In this document: positions 1 through 12,725 of the stretch, in pieces
How positions within the stretch are numbered: the first letter of the stretch is position 1
Layout: each line of letters starts with the position of its first letter
Assembly: GCA_002104945.1 (NCBI GenBank)
Contig: MCFH01000004.1
Location: 62,001-126,000 of the forward strand
Reading direction: 5' to 3'
From: Piromyces finnis
Taxonomy: Eukaryota; Neocallimastigomycota; Neocallimastigomycetes; Neocallimastigales; Neocallimastigaceae
Length of the DNA stretch: 64,000 bases
Position numbers and translations under genes: made by a program
The notes under the pieces: model-generated
The model's database searches: none
The model's input: only the letters and a program-made list of their open reading frames with translations
What the model was told of the DNA's origin: nothing

Positions 1-1112
1 TCAAATTGCTGCTTTCCTTTTATCTTTACGTTTCAATAAGTTTGATCTTGACTCTAAATACATTGCTGCCTGTGGTAAGGTCATGCGTTCAAAGGCTGTT
101 AATGTTGATACTGGTGATTTTGCTGATCAAATTGTTGATATAGTCGGTACTGGAGGTGATGGTCATGATACTTTTAATGTTTCTACCACTGCTGGTCTTA
201 TTGCTGCTGCTGCTGGTTGTTATGTTACTAAGGTATGTGAAAGAGTGAAAAAAATATTTATATAATAAAATTTATTCTAAAAAATATAAAGATATAAGTT
301 ATAAATAATTATTTAATAGAACCAGTACAATTTCAGAAAATAAAATAAAATAATTTAATAGTAACTTTTATTAACATATAAATGTATATATTTATATTTA
401 TATATTTTGATAGCACGGTAATGTTGCTGCTTCTTCAAAAAGTGGTTCAGCTAATATCTTAGAAGAAGCTGGTGTTATGATTAGAAATATTAAACCAGAA
501 ATGGTCAAGGGTATGATTGAAAGAAACAATTATTGTTTCTTATTTGCTCAAACTTATCACCCAGCTATGAGATTTGTTGGTCCAACTAGAAAGCAATTAG
601 TTGTTTCTACTGTTTTCAATTATTTAGGTCCATTAAACAACCCATGTCACACTAAGAGAATGGTTGTTGGTGTTCACTCTACTTACCTTGGTCAAATTAT
701 GGCTGAAGCTTTAATGTATTCAGGTGTCGAAAGAGGTATGGTTGTCTGCGGTGATGAAGGTTTAGATGAAATTAGTCCAGAACGTGATACCCACGTTTGG
801 GAAATTGAAAACAATACTATTACTAAGAAGATTATTTCTCCAGAAGATTTTGGTGTTGAAAGATATCCATTAGATTCTGAAAGCATGAAGGGTGGTGATG
901 CTAAGGAAAATGCTCAAATCTTAAAGGAACTCTTCAACAATGAAAGAAAAGATCATCTTCTTGACTGGGTTTTAATGAACGCTAGTGCTTTATGTTACGT
1001 TGCTGGTAAGGGTAAGGACTTTAAAGAATGTATGAAGATTACCAGAGAAGCTGTTGAAAGTGGAAAGGCTAAAACAGTTCTCGAAAATTTAATTAAGGAT
1101 ACTCAAGCTTAA
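1..1112 (+). CDS. TRP4: Anthranilate phosphoribosyltransferase, 3' part (two exons)
   Basis: This enzyme transfers phosphoribose from PRPP to anthranilate, the second step of tryptophan synthesis, probably in the cytosol. The 5' end lies outside the window. The first visible exon is read in the frame starting at base 2 (QIAAFLLSLRF) and ends at 232. The intron is 233-413 (GTATGT...ATAG) and the second exon is 414-1112. The splice joins ...YVTK to HGNVAASSKSGSANILEEAG without a phase break and restores the KHGNxAxSSKSGSA family signature. Other visible motifs are the PRPP-binding glycine loop VGTGGDGHDTFNVST and GPLNNP in the second exon. The C-terminus looks complete. It is a standalone enzyme here, with no fused partner visible in the window. 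Identity is secure; only the N-terminus is missing. Confidence 0.95.
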
Positions 1113-1900
1113 ATTTATTGTCATAAACCTGGCTAAATATTAATATACATAATTAATATTTAGAATATTGCTTGATAACATTCTCTTTTTTTTTTTTTTT
1201 TATTACGAAAAAAGAAAGAAAATCAATTATTTAATCATTTAATTATAAGACACATTTTGTAAAATATATTTTTTAAATTAGATACCAATAAATAACAATC
1301 CCATTAAAAAGAAAAAAAAAAGATTTATATTAAGATATGCTCTAAGAGTAGAAAATACCATATTATAAACATAAATAAATGAACAAATAATGTTATCATA
1401 GTATTAATTATTATTATAATTAAGAACGAAACAAAACAAAACAAAGCAAAAATATCAAAACAATAACAACAAAACAATAAAAGTAAATAATAAATTATAT
1501 TAGTTGAAAATCTCAATATAAAAAATAAAGTTGTATTTAACATAAAAAATAAATATTTGAAATATATATTTATATTTAAGAATAATATATTAAAAAGCAT
1601 TATTAATAATTTTATTTATATTTAATAAATGAATGAATAAAACTATAAATAATGCATCATCATAATGTAATAACAAACTAAAAAAAAAAAAAATAAAATA
1701 AAAAATAAATATTGTTATAAACAATTTAAATAATAGTGTTACTAATTAAATAAAAAATTATCAAACTATGCACTTTATTTTTAATATAAGAAATTAAAAA
1801 AATTATAACTGTTTAATTTTCAATCGTTTAATAATAGTATTATAATCTAAATATGATTATTATAAACACAAAATTATTATTTAATTGTTAAATAGTAGAT

Positions 1901-1933
<33 letters not shown>

Positions 1934-2206
1934 CATTATAATAAAAATAATTAAATCTATTTTTTATTTTTACTAATATTATTATCATTATTATAAAAAG
2001 CATTATTGTTAATATTATTAATAACTATTAGTAATTTATTCTTTAAATATTCACTAATGAAAAAAAGATGTTTTGATCAGAAGATTCTGTTATATTAATT
2101 TTTTATTATTATTATCATGTAATTTTATTCATTTTTTTTTAATTGAATTGGATAATAATTATTCAATTATTATATTTTTATTATAATTATCGTTTAATTT
2201 TATTCA

Positions 2207-2237
<31 letters not shown>

Positions 2238-2934
2238 TTGAATTGAATAATGCTTATCCTATTCAATTATTATATTTTAAGTTTTTTCTTTTTTTAAATA
2301 TAGAAATGAAAATCACTATTTAGTTTTTTTTAATTGATTAAAATTTTTAAATTTAGTATAATTTAATTAAAATTTACTTTTTTTAAAATTTTTATTTTTT
2401 TGTGAAACAATACACACATTAAAAATTAAATTAATAAGAATTTCTACTTTTTTTTAATTCTAATCAAGAATTTACACTATTTTTTTTTTCTTCTTTAATT
2501 ATTAGTATTTATATCATTTTTAATCTTTTTTCTATAAATAGTTACCAATAATTTTATATATAATATTGTTAAAACAGTATATAAGTTTCAAGAATTTCTT
2601 TTTTATTTTTTATTATTTTATTTTAAACATATTATTTATAAAATCAAAGACAAAAGAGATATAAAAATAAATATTATATTCTCATATAAAGAAATATTCA
2701 TAAATATTAAATAAAAAATAAAGGAGTTAAACAAAGAAGAAAAAGTTTAATTATTTTTTAATAATAAAATAAAAGAAGTTATACACACATTTACTCTTCT
2801 TTATTTTATTATCAATAATATAATATTATAATACAGAAAGGAAAGACATTTACATAAATAACCTAAATTCTTAGCAATCATAAAAATATACCTTTTTAAA
2901 CAATAAACTTTTTTTCATAATAAATAAAATAAAA
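1113..2934. other. AT-rich intergenic DNA
   Basis: No coding signal is seen. It holds a poly-T run at 1902-1933 and an imperfectly duplicated segment (about 2120-2178 and 2194-2278) whose two copies both contain an AATTGAAT/ATTCAATT inverted repeat. The open frame at 1325-1600 on the minus strand is low-complexity translation of AT-rich DNA. Confidence 0.6.
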
Positions 2935-3194
2935 ATGAACAGTGCTATGGATTTCGAATTAGAAACCTTCTCAAGAAGAAAGAGAGACTTCATGGAAGAA
3001 GAAAATGTATGTACTTTTGTAATATGTATTTTATATATATATTTAAAACTAATAAATTTATATTTTTTAATAATTTGAAGGAACCATCATTAAAGCGTAT
3101 GACTTATGCCTCAGAGCAAAAGAACAGAAGAATGAAGGTTCCTTCCATAAAGAAGTTCTATGCAAACACTGGATCCTATAGTGTTTGTGCCTAA
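2935..3194 (+). CDS. Small basic protein of unknown function (two exons, 61 aa)
   Basis: I do not recognise this gene. The model is exon 1 at 2935-3006, an intron at 3007-3080 (GTATGT...TTGAAG) and exon 2 at 3081-3194. The ATG sits in an A-rich leader, and both exons are clearly less AT-biased than their flanks, with codons such as TTC, AAG and CGT that recur in the good genes here. The predicted product is short, charged and mostly hydrophilic: an acidic stretch (FMEEENEPS) is followed by basic patches (KRMTY, KNRRMKVPSIKK) and a C-terminal GSYSVCA. No signal peptide or membrane segment is visible. Both exons end in phase 0 and the join keeps the frame open. A regulatory or nucleic-acid-binding peptide would fit the charge, but that is a guess. 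Confidence 0.55.
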
Positions 3195-5655
3195 TTTTTA
3201 TAAATATTAAATACAAAAATTTAATATTTCAAAAATGTTATATAGATGAAAAATTTGTATTGTTTTTTTTTTATGATTGCTTTCCTTTATTTAAATTGTT
3301 ATAATTATAAATTTTAATTTTTATACCATGATTAATATATATAAAAGAAGTAAATAAAAAAAAATTTAAAATATAAACTATTTGCTTTTTTTAAATGAAA
3401 AAGTTAAGTTTTAAATATTTCTATTTTTTTTATATTTAATTTATTTGATAGTTTTTTGTTTTAAATTTTTAGAATATTATTATTATTGATTTAAAATAAT
3501 AATGAAATGTGTGCTTATTACATTATATTTTAATTATATATAATTATTCATAATATTTATGATTGTCAAATGTAAAAAAGTATTCATGTGCTATTTTTAT
3601 TTTCTTTCAAATTATTTACATACTTTTATGCTATTTTGCCGTTGATTTATTATTAATTATAAATTATGTCATATATTAACTTTATTAGAGGATATTTACT
3701 TATAGCCAATAGTAATAACTTTATTTTATTGACATTTTATATAATAGGTATATTAAAATATATTACTAATAAGAATAAATACAAATAAAATAAAGTTTTT
3801 TTACTTTTTTTTAAGTCGTACAAATATAATTTAACTAAATTAGTATAAATGTAAATAAAATATATTAAACTAATATATTATATATAATATTTATATATAA
3901 AATTATTTTTGTGATACATTAATTGAATTAAAATACCAAAAATAAAACTGAGTGAATAAATAAATATAATGTTAGATAAATTTATATATTAATATAGTAA
4001 TTTAATATCGATATAGTGTTATTCAACTTTTTATTTTTTGGTCTTTTTATTATTTAAATGAAAAGTTATTTAAATAATATTAGGTAAAATATTAATGTTT
4101 ATGTTCTATTTATATGGGAATAAAATAACCTATACCCAATGAATCATTACTCATTCTTTTATTATTGATTTTTCTTAATTTTAAAATATTATACAAAAAG
4201 TAAATGAATATATGACTAATTTAAATAAAATTTCAGAAGGAGAAATAAAGTTAAAACACAATGGTTATTCATTTATTTAAATTAATAATATTTCATTTGT
4301 TTATATAATATAATCAAACAATGCTTAATTAAATAATAATTTATTTAAATAATAATTATCCATTCAATTACTATCTTTTCTAAGATGTTTCAAATTATTA
4401 AATTAACTTTTTATTTTTATTTCTATAATATTTCAATTATTAAGGTTTAAAAGCCTTTTACTTTTTTATTTTATTTTATTTTTTTTTTTTTTTCAATTAT
4501 CATCATTAACTAATATTAATTTAATAACATACTTTATCTTTTTTTTTTCTTTCTTTTTTCCTTTTTTCTTTTTTCTTAATATAAAAGAATTGAAAATAAA
4601 AAAAAAAAAAGAAGAAAAAAAAATATTTTAGAAACAACAAATTATTAGAAAATAGAAAAAAACAATCTTGTTTTAAATATAACCAATTATATTTTAAAAT
4701 TGGTTATATACAAGTAATAACTATAAGAATTTTGAAATAATCATAAATATCTATTAGTTATATTCTATATATAATTATATAAACATTTTTATTTTATTTA
4801 AAACAACAATAAAAAGTTTTAAGAAAATAAGAAAATAATAAAAAAAAAAACAAAACAAAACTCATCATTTATTCAATATCTCTTTCATTAATCATAATAA
4901 CTTTCACATATTTTATTTAAAAATTACTTGTTTATTATTATTCAAGCTATAATAATTTTTTTAAACTTTTATTATGGTAAATATATATAAATAAAAGATT
5001 TTTAAGTAAAAATAATTTAAAATATATATTTAACATTTAACCAATTTATTTATTATGTCTTTTATTATACTCTCATTATAACAATTTTTCATTATATTTA
5101 TTATGTCATTTATTATACTCTCATTATAAATACGAAACGCTTTCTTCATAAAAGACTAAATAATAATATTTTTAAGGAAATTATAGATACCAGTTTTTTT
5201 TTTTTAATTAAATACATTATTTATTCATTTAAAAATAAATTAAAATTTCATAATATTTCATAAATCTTTTTACATTTATATATTCAAAAGTATTCCTTCA
5301 TATTTAATAAAGTACTATATATAAATTAAAGGTTTTCTTCGAGCAATTTGTAAGTTTTTTTTTTAGAACAAAAATAATACCAAAAATTTAACATTGTATT
5401 AAACACAATATAATAATTATTTATAATTTATTATAATATAAATGTAAAAAATTTATTTTAATAGTAAGATAATGAAAATTGTTAAATACTAATCTTATTT
5501 CACCTTTTTTTTTATTATCGAATTTATATATAGTCATTTTTAAAATTTCTTTTATAATTAATAATAATAATACTATTTAAATCTTTAAATAATTGAAAAT
5601 AATAAAATAATAAAGCAATTTCTACAGGATAAAATTCATAATATAAAAAAATAAC
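3195..5655. other. AT-rich intergenic DNA
   Basis: No gene is recognised. A roughly 33-bp direct repeat (TATTATGTC..TATTATACTCTCATTATA) occurs twice with a period of about 48 bp, near 5051 and 5099, with one mismatch. Confidence 0.55.
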
Positions 5656-6766
5656 ATGGAAAGTAAAGGTTATAGTAATCCATATGGTACTTATGATACT
5701 GGATATGAAAATTTTATTGTTGAACATAAAGACAATAAAAATATTCCACCAACCCAACAACCGACACCACCACCTGAAAATAATGAATCAATTCAAATTA
5801 AAATAGATAAAAAGGGTAAAGGTCATGAAAAAAATCAAAGTATGAATTATGGTTTTATAGGTAGTACCAGTTCAAATAAATATAGTAATCCATACGATAA
5901 TAATGTTTATGGGGAATTCGTTTCTTCATCATCAAAAAAAGAAAAAGGAAATAATAAAAAAGCAAATAAAAAAAGAGCATCAAATGAACAAATTCTTTCT
6001 GATGTTGATGTCACTCAAGCTCCAGTTAATGCTTCTGCAGCTGCCGTAGCTGTTGGTGCACCTGTAGTTTATTATACAGCACCAACCGTGGGTACTCCAG
6101 TAGCTACTGCACAACAAATAGCTACCGTACCAACTGTTTATTATACTACACCAGTTGCCACACCAGTTGCCATTCAATACGTAAATAGTCCAAACCTTGG
6201 TTATCAAGAAGGTTCAAATTCGTCCAAAAGTGAATTAAATAAAGAAAAAGGAGAAGGTAGAAAATATATATCTTACTTTGCTGATAAAGAAAACGTCGAA
6301 GAGGACATTGTAAAAAGTAATGATAAAGAAAAAGAATATCAAGAAATTATGAATGAATTGGGTATAAAACCAAAAGACAAGGAACCAAAAGATTTAAAGA
6401 GTCGTATTTTAAGAAATCAATTGGCCATTAGTATTACTCTTCTTATTCTTTTTGTAATACTTATAATATTATACTTTGTATATCCAAGAGTACCAGATAT
6501 TAGTGTTAAAGAATTTACTCTTCAAGAACAAAATGCAATTCAATATAAATTCCCAATGTCAGTTGAATATCGTGAAGAATATATTGATTTAAATAATGTT
6601 ACTTCTTCTGATGTTGATTCATTTATGCGCTTTAATTTAATTACTCATTTCGATGTCAGAAATAATAATTATCTTCCATATAAATTCAAAAGTTTAAACC
6701 TTGATGTAAGATTTTGTTTTTAATTAATATGAATATGTTATTATAAATATATAATTATTAATATTA

Positions 6767-6804
<38 letters not shown>

Positions 6805-7407
6805 GAAACTCTCTATATATATTTACATATATTAATTTAAAGTATGTATTAAAGAGTGAATTCTTAAAAAACAATGTATTCCTTGGTCGTAGTTTTGTTG
6901 AAAGCATTTCATTTAGTACTCGAAAGGTATTTATTTTTCTTATTGGTTAAATAATTATTATTAATATATATGTTATTAAGTATTATTATTATTATTATTA
7001 TTTTTTTACTTGTTTTATTTTCATTTCATTTTATTTATCCATTGTATTTAAAGAATACTCGTATGACCATAACAACTACTCTTGAATACTCTTCTCAAAG
7101 TATGAAAAAAGATGATACCTTTAGATATTTATTAGAAAAGTGTGGTATTACAGGACCAGGAAGTAAAATGGACTTAGATTATAAGGTTACAATGAAAATT
7201 CCTGTTGTTTCAATTATGTATCACCCATCCTATACTAAATCTACACAATTTGAATGTCCTTTCTTAATTGATGAGAAATTTAAGATTATTGAAAAGAAAA
7301 AAGAAGATAAAAAAGATGATGATGATGAAGATAACAAAAATGATGATTCCAAAAAAAATGATGATGATGATGGCAATAAAAATAATGATGGTAATAATTA
7401 CCAATAA
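5656..7407 (+). CDS. Single-pass membrane protein with extracellular LEA2-like region (three exons)
   Basis: Exons are 5656-6705, 6843-6926 and 7054-7407; both introns are phase 0 with GTAAGA and GTATTT donors, giving about 495 aa. The first 250 residues are hydrophilic and look cytosolic, with a repeated SNPYG/SNPYD motif, Pro/Gln runs, and an Ala/Val/Thr/Tyr-rich stretch (VVYYTAPTVGTP, VYYTTPVATPV). A single hydrophobic helix of about 20 residues follows (ISITLLILFVILIILYFVY, near residues 258-276). The region after it begins RVPDISVKEFTL and has the alternating pattern (ITHFDVRNNNYLPYKFKSLNL) seen in late-embryogenesis-abundant type 2 domains of membrane-anchored fungal and plant proteins. 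The tail is an Asp/Lys/Asn low-complexity tract. The membrane topology is well supported. The LEA2 assignment is inference from pattern, and the function is unknown. Confidence 0.75.
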
Positions 7408-8750
7408 TAATAAATTATAAAAAAAATATTATAAAAAAATCTTAAGGAATGAAAAAAAAAAGCAACTATCCCAACAGTTATAAAACAAATTATAATAGAA
7501 ATTAAAACAACAACAGCAAAGAAAAAAAAATAAAAACAATAAAATCAAAAAGGTTTAACAAAAAAATGAAAAAAAAAGTATAATTTTTTTTTTAAAAAAA
7601 ATTAACAAATAGTATATAATAATAACTCTACGATCGTTATTGTAATATAAATAAAAAATAACAAAATATTCATTTATTAATTAGCTGTTTGTTTTTTATA
7701 TATAAATAATTTTTAAAATTGATATAAATATACAGTAATTTTATTTATCGTTTTCTTTTCTCACTTTTTTTTTTTTAAATTTATAATGAAAAAAAAAAAA
7801 AAATAATATATACATATTTAATTATTTACTAAATGTGTATATAGTATTTTTATCCTTATTTTAATAAAAGTGTTTCAATTTTAATAATTCGTCTCAAAAC
7901 TTAATCTTTATTCATTAATTCTTATTAGTACTAAAAGATTTAATAAAAAATTTAAAAAATATTAAAAAAAAGTTTTTTATATAATTTAAAGTTTGATATC
8001 AATTTTTATAATATGAAAGCTTTTCCTTTTCAATTTTATTATTAATCGTTTTTTTTTTTTTTTTTTTTTAAAGAATATTTTTCAGATACCATATTAATAG
8101 TATTCTATAAATATATATTACATAGATTTATTTGTATATTTAATACATTATATTATATTCTCTCTATATATAATTTTAAATGAGGTTAAAAAAATTTGTT
8201 AATCTTAACATTCAATAGAATTTATTCATTATATATATACATATTACATTATTACATATTATTATTATTATTATTATTAAAATATTTCACAAGGAATTCT
8301 TAAAAATTTATTTTCCTATTTGTATGAAAACCTTTATAATTTTTACTATTAATCTGTACTATCAATTAAAATAATAAATAGTGTCTTGTATAATTATTTA
8401 TAAAGAAAATAAAACTGCCGAGGTGGAATTAAATTATTATTAAAAATTACAATAACGTTTTAACATTAAATCAATTGTTTATGAAACAAAAAGAAAAATA
8501 ATAATACAATATTAATATTATTAAAATATTATAAATTTATTATCATAATCATATCATTTTTGATACTATTAATACTTAGTTCAATTATTATAAGCTATAT
8601 TTATAATTATTTTATAATAATAAGATTATTTAATTTGGTTTCATATATATTCAAAACACTTTTTTTTTTTTCTTAAATAGTAAACTTTTATGTAAACTGA
8701 TAACAGACAAAATTATTATATATGTAAAATTATTATATGTATAAAACAAA
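7408..8750. other. AT-rich intergenic DNA
   Basis: Only homopolymer and AT-repeat sequence is seen; no coding or RNA gene signal. Confidence 0.6.
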
Positions 8751-9187
8751 ATGGCTGAAGAACAAATATTAAATCATATTAATTTATTAAATCCAAAAAC
8801 TAATGATAAAGAAGTAACAAACATTGAAATTCCGGACGCATCTACAAATGAAGAGATTCATTATAATCCATTACAATTTCATAATAATTTTAATAATAAT
8901 AATAACAACGAAATATTTAACAATCAAGTCATAATAAATGAAGAAGATAATGATGTATTAAATTTATGGTCTCAAACAAATTTTTTCTTTGATCCAGTCG
9001 ATCCTTCAAAATTAGGTATTTTATTCTTATTTAAATTTAATTTTAAATTTTTATAATTTATTTTTTTTTATTTTTAAATGTTAATAATTTTATAATTTTT
9101 TTTATTATTATTATTATATAATAAAAGAAACAATACAGCAACAACAGCAACAACGAAGCAACCTTAGTACACAATTATTAGTTCAGG

Positions 9188-9247
<60 letters not shown>

Positions 9248-10842
9248 GTAATGACAATAATGAAAATAATGAAATTCTTCAATTAAGTGAAAGAGAAAGA
9301 GATAGACAAAGATACAATAAATTAAAAGAACATTTATATACCCATAAAACTAAACACCCTAAAGAAAGTAGTATCTTACCAAATATAATAGATAAAGGTT
9401 CACTTAATAAAGAAGATTTTTTAAATTTTAATGGATTACAACAACTTATCGATAATAATAACAACAACAATTCAGATTTTCAATTTGATAATAATATTTT
9501 TAATATATCGTCTTCAGATACAAATCTTAATTTTTCAACAGTTGCATCTTCATCTTCTACATCTAATTCAAATAATATACCTTCTTTAAATAATCAAAAT
9601 AAGCCTAACAGAAGTAGGAGTGGAAAAAATAACTTATATACACAAATTCTTAATACCATCAATACTACCAATATAAATAATATAAGTAATATAAATGAGG
9701 GTGAGTCATCGTCTTTTTTGAGAAAAACTAATGATACTAGAAATAAAGAAATAGCAGATAAGAAAAAGAGGAGGTCAGCAGCAACCATGAGATGCAGAGA
9801 AAAAAAGAGAAATCAATTTCAAAAGAAGGAACAATATATTAGTTATTTAAAAAGTCACGTTTTATTTTTAGAAGGATTAGTTTCCCATATGGGAAATGAA
9901 ATTAATTGGCTCAGAAAATCATATATTACACAACATGGCGAATCTTCTTTAAAAGAAATTTACATTGAAAATGGATTAAAAAACGTTGATTTTAATGTTT
10001 TTCCAGGTTCTATATCTTTAACAAATTCAACACTCATTGTAAATCCAATGAATCAAGATACCGGTATTAAATCACTATCAGCATCTACATTAACTTTTAA
10101 ATCCCCAAGTATTTTGCCATCTTCATCATTACAAATGAATAAAAATGATAAAACACCAAAACTAGCTAATGTTTCTATTAATGATTCATCTTTTGATAAT
10201 TCAAGTAATAACTCACATGACATGGATTTGAATATAAACAATAATGATTTTAATATTCAACCAACAAATAAAAAAACTTCATCTCAATCAATGACGACAA
10301 CCAAGACTACTGATGCTACACCACCAAATATGAGTTTTTTGAGTGGTTTTTTAAATTTATCCAAGGAACAACGTGACCTTTTAATCAATTTTTTGAAAAA
10401 ACAAGATCAAATGCAAAAATCATCTTCATCAGATGATCAGGATTTAATAAGTATTAATGAAAATAACAATAACAATAATAACAATAGCAACAGCAATAAT
10501 AATAGTAGTAATAATAGTGATAATACTACAAGCTTTTCCAAGCAAGATTCTACATTAAATGCTATTCAAAATGATCCTTCCACAAAAACAACAACTAATC
10601 CACAACAATTAAGTTCTTTGCAACAAAATCTATTAAATACTTTGAGTCATCAAAACATTCAATCAATAAATATAAATAGTTCACCTAATGTCTTTTCAAT
10701 CTCTACTTCTACCATTGAATCATCCAATCCAACAACGGAAAGCACTCTTCCTCAAACAACAACAATAGATCTATCGAATCCATCATCTTTACCAACCACT
10801 ACAACTATTCAAAATATAGGGAAAATGGTTTATTATATTTAA
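8751..10842 (+). CDS. bZIP transcription factor, Asn-rich (two exons)
   Basis: Exon 1 is 8751-9015 and exon 2 is 9128-10842, split by a 112-bp phase-1 intron (GTATTT...AAAAG). The model gives about 659 aa. Exon 2 opens with a Gln run and a long Asn run encoded by an AAT repeat near 9187-9246, then reaches a basic-leucine-zipper region. The basic part is KKKRRSAATMRCREKKRNQF, and the following heptad-like stretch contains YLKSHVLFLEGLVSHMGNEI. The arrangement resembles Cys3/Met4-type fungal bZIPs. The family's invariant Asn, eight residues before the conserved Arg, is Arg here (see findings). The remainder is Ser/Thr/Asn/Gln-rich, typical of activation regions. A frame that begins only at the basic region, near 9718, would have no ATG; the upstream open frame and the intron give a proper start. 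The target genes cannot be inferred. Confidence 0.85.
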
Positions 10843-12297
10843 GATTTATTTATTTACTTATTTATTCTAAATTTATTTTTAACTTTCTTGTACATGCCAA
10901 ATATGTGAAATATTATTTTATTTTATTTTATTTTATTTATTTTTTTTTTTTTAATATCTTTTTATTTAATTTTTGCTAATTAAAACCACAAGGATAAAAA
11001 AAAAAAAAAAAAAAAAAATAGAAAATAAAAATTAAATATATAAATATGATGTTTATATATTCTTAAATATGTATTGTAATGTGAATAAAATAATAAATTC
11101 TATAGAAATTAAATAGTATTTCTATACTTTTCCTTTTAAGTTAGTATATAATAAAGTATTTAGTTGGTTAGATGATGGATGATAAATAAGTTAAGTTATT
11201 ACGTCGATAAAAAGGATTATTAGAACAATTGTAATAAAATAATCATAATAGCCTCCTCATATCCCATCTATTATATTTTTACAACACCATCTTCAGATTT
11301 ATTCCAAAAAAGAGTATAAACTAATTATCGTTTCATTTAACAATTAAAATTTAGAATCATTAAATATTTATTTACTTTTAAACAGAATAAAATGTTCATT
11401 GATAAATAATAGTAGTTACTTATTTATCATTATCATAAGAATAAGTATTGTTATATATAATATAATTAAAACAAAATAAAACTATAATATGATAAAGCAT
11501 ATAAGTATATATTGTGCATATATTTCTTACACAATATCAATATATTATATATTGTAAATATAAAAAGTAAATATTATGTAATATTATCCATTATAACTAA
11601 ATGAATTGTCTAACATTTTATAATTTTATTATATTATATTGAATTTTGTGTTTATTTTATTTTTATAAAAATAATAAAATTTTGAATATCGATAGGCATA
11701 GTGTTAGTGAAAATAATATTATTCTAATAAGAATAAAATTTATAAAAAATATATAAAAATTAATATAATTTTAATTAAAATTATATTAATTAATATGGTA
11801 TTTTTATGTTAATTATATGTAATTACTTTCATTAGGTTCACCAATAAAAACTTTGTATTGATAGTTTTTTCAATAGAGTTTATAAATTTTAGAGAAAATC
11901 TAATTTAATATATCATTACCATTATTATTACGTCTAAACAATAATGCATAAAATATAAGAAGAGACATAGAAATATACTCTTTATTCATTTGTTATTTAT
12001 TATATTTGACCTTTAAAATAGTTACATATAAAAAGGGAAACATATTAGTAATAAAATATAATAAAAAAAGTCTTTAAATATATCCCATATTATAAAGAAT
12101 TTTATAAAAATTAATGATTTAAAATTAAACGCGCTTTAATTATATATAAATTGTAAAATTTATTTTTATTACAATATAATCTTGATTCTTCCTCTTATTA
12201 TCATAAAATATTTATTATTATAATTGGTATCATAATTATTGTTAATACTTATCAATTCATTATTATAAATGTAATATCATTATTTTTTTGTTATTGC

Positions 12298-12331
<34 letters not shown>

Positions 12332-12725
12332 AGTATAATATTATGATTTTTGTTATTGTGTTTTTTTTATTATTATGAAAAATAGTACATTTTAATACTA
12401 TTAATTATTTATTTTTATTAAAATCGACAAAGGAATTTTAAATGACTACAATATCATAATTATATTGAATTGGACCAATGATTTTAATAACCAAGATTTA
12501 ATTATTTATTAAAACCTTATCATTATAATTATTAAATGGTATAGTTTTTATAAGAAACAATAAATATCGATCATACTTAAATGCAATTTAAATTATAATG
12601 AGGTTTTAAAAAATATATAAAAAAAACATTTTTTCTTACTTTTTTAAAGTATTAATTATTATTAATATATATATAAATAACACTTGAAATATAATCATTT
12701 TTACTTGTAAACTATTAATTAAAAA
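10843..12725. other. AT-rich intergenic DNA
   Basis: No coding signal; contains (ATT)n near 12298-12330 and poly-A near 10996-11019. It probably includes the terminator of the bZIP gene and the promoter of the deacetylase gene. Confidence 0.55.

Noticed and set aside
1325-1600. Minus-strand frame of 91 codons
   Set aside because: Phe/Ile/Leu/Tyr-only composition is expected from random AT-rich DNA; no coding contrast to its flanks.
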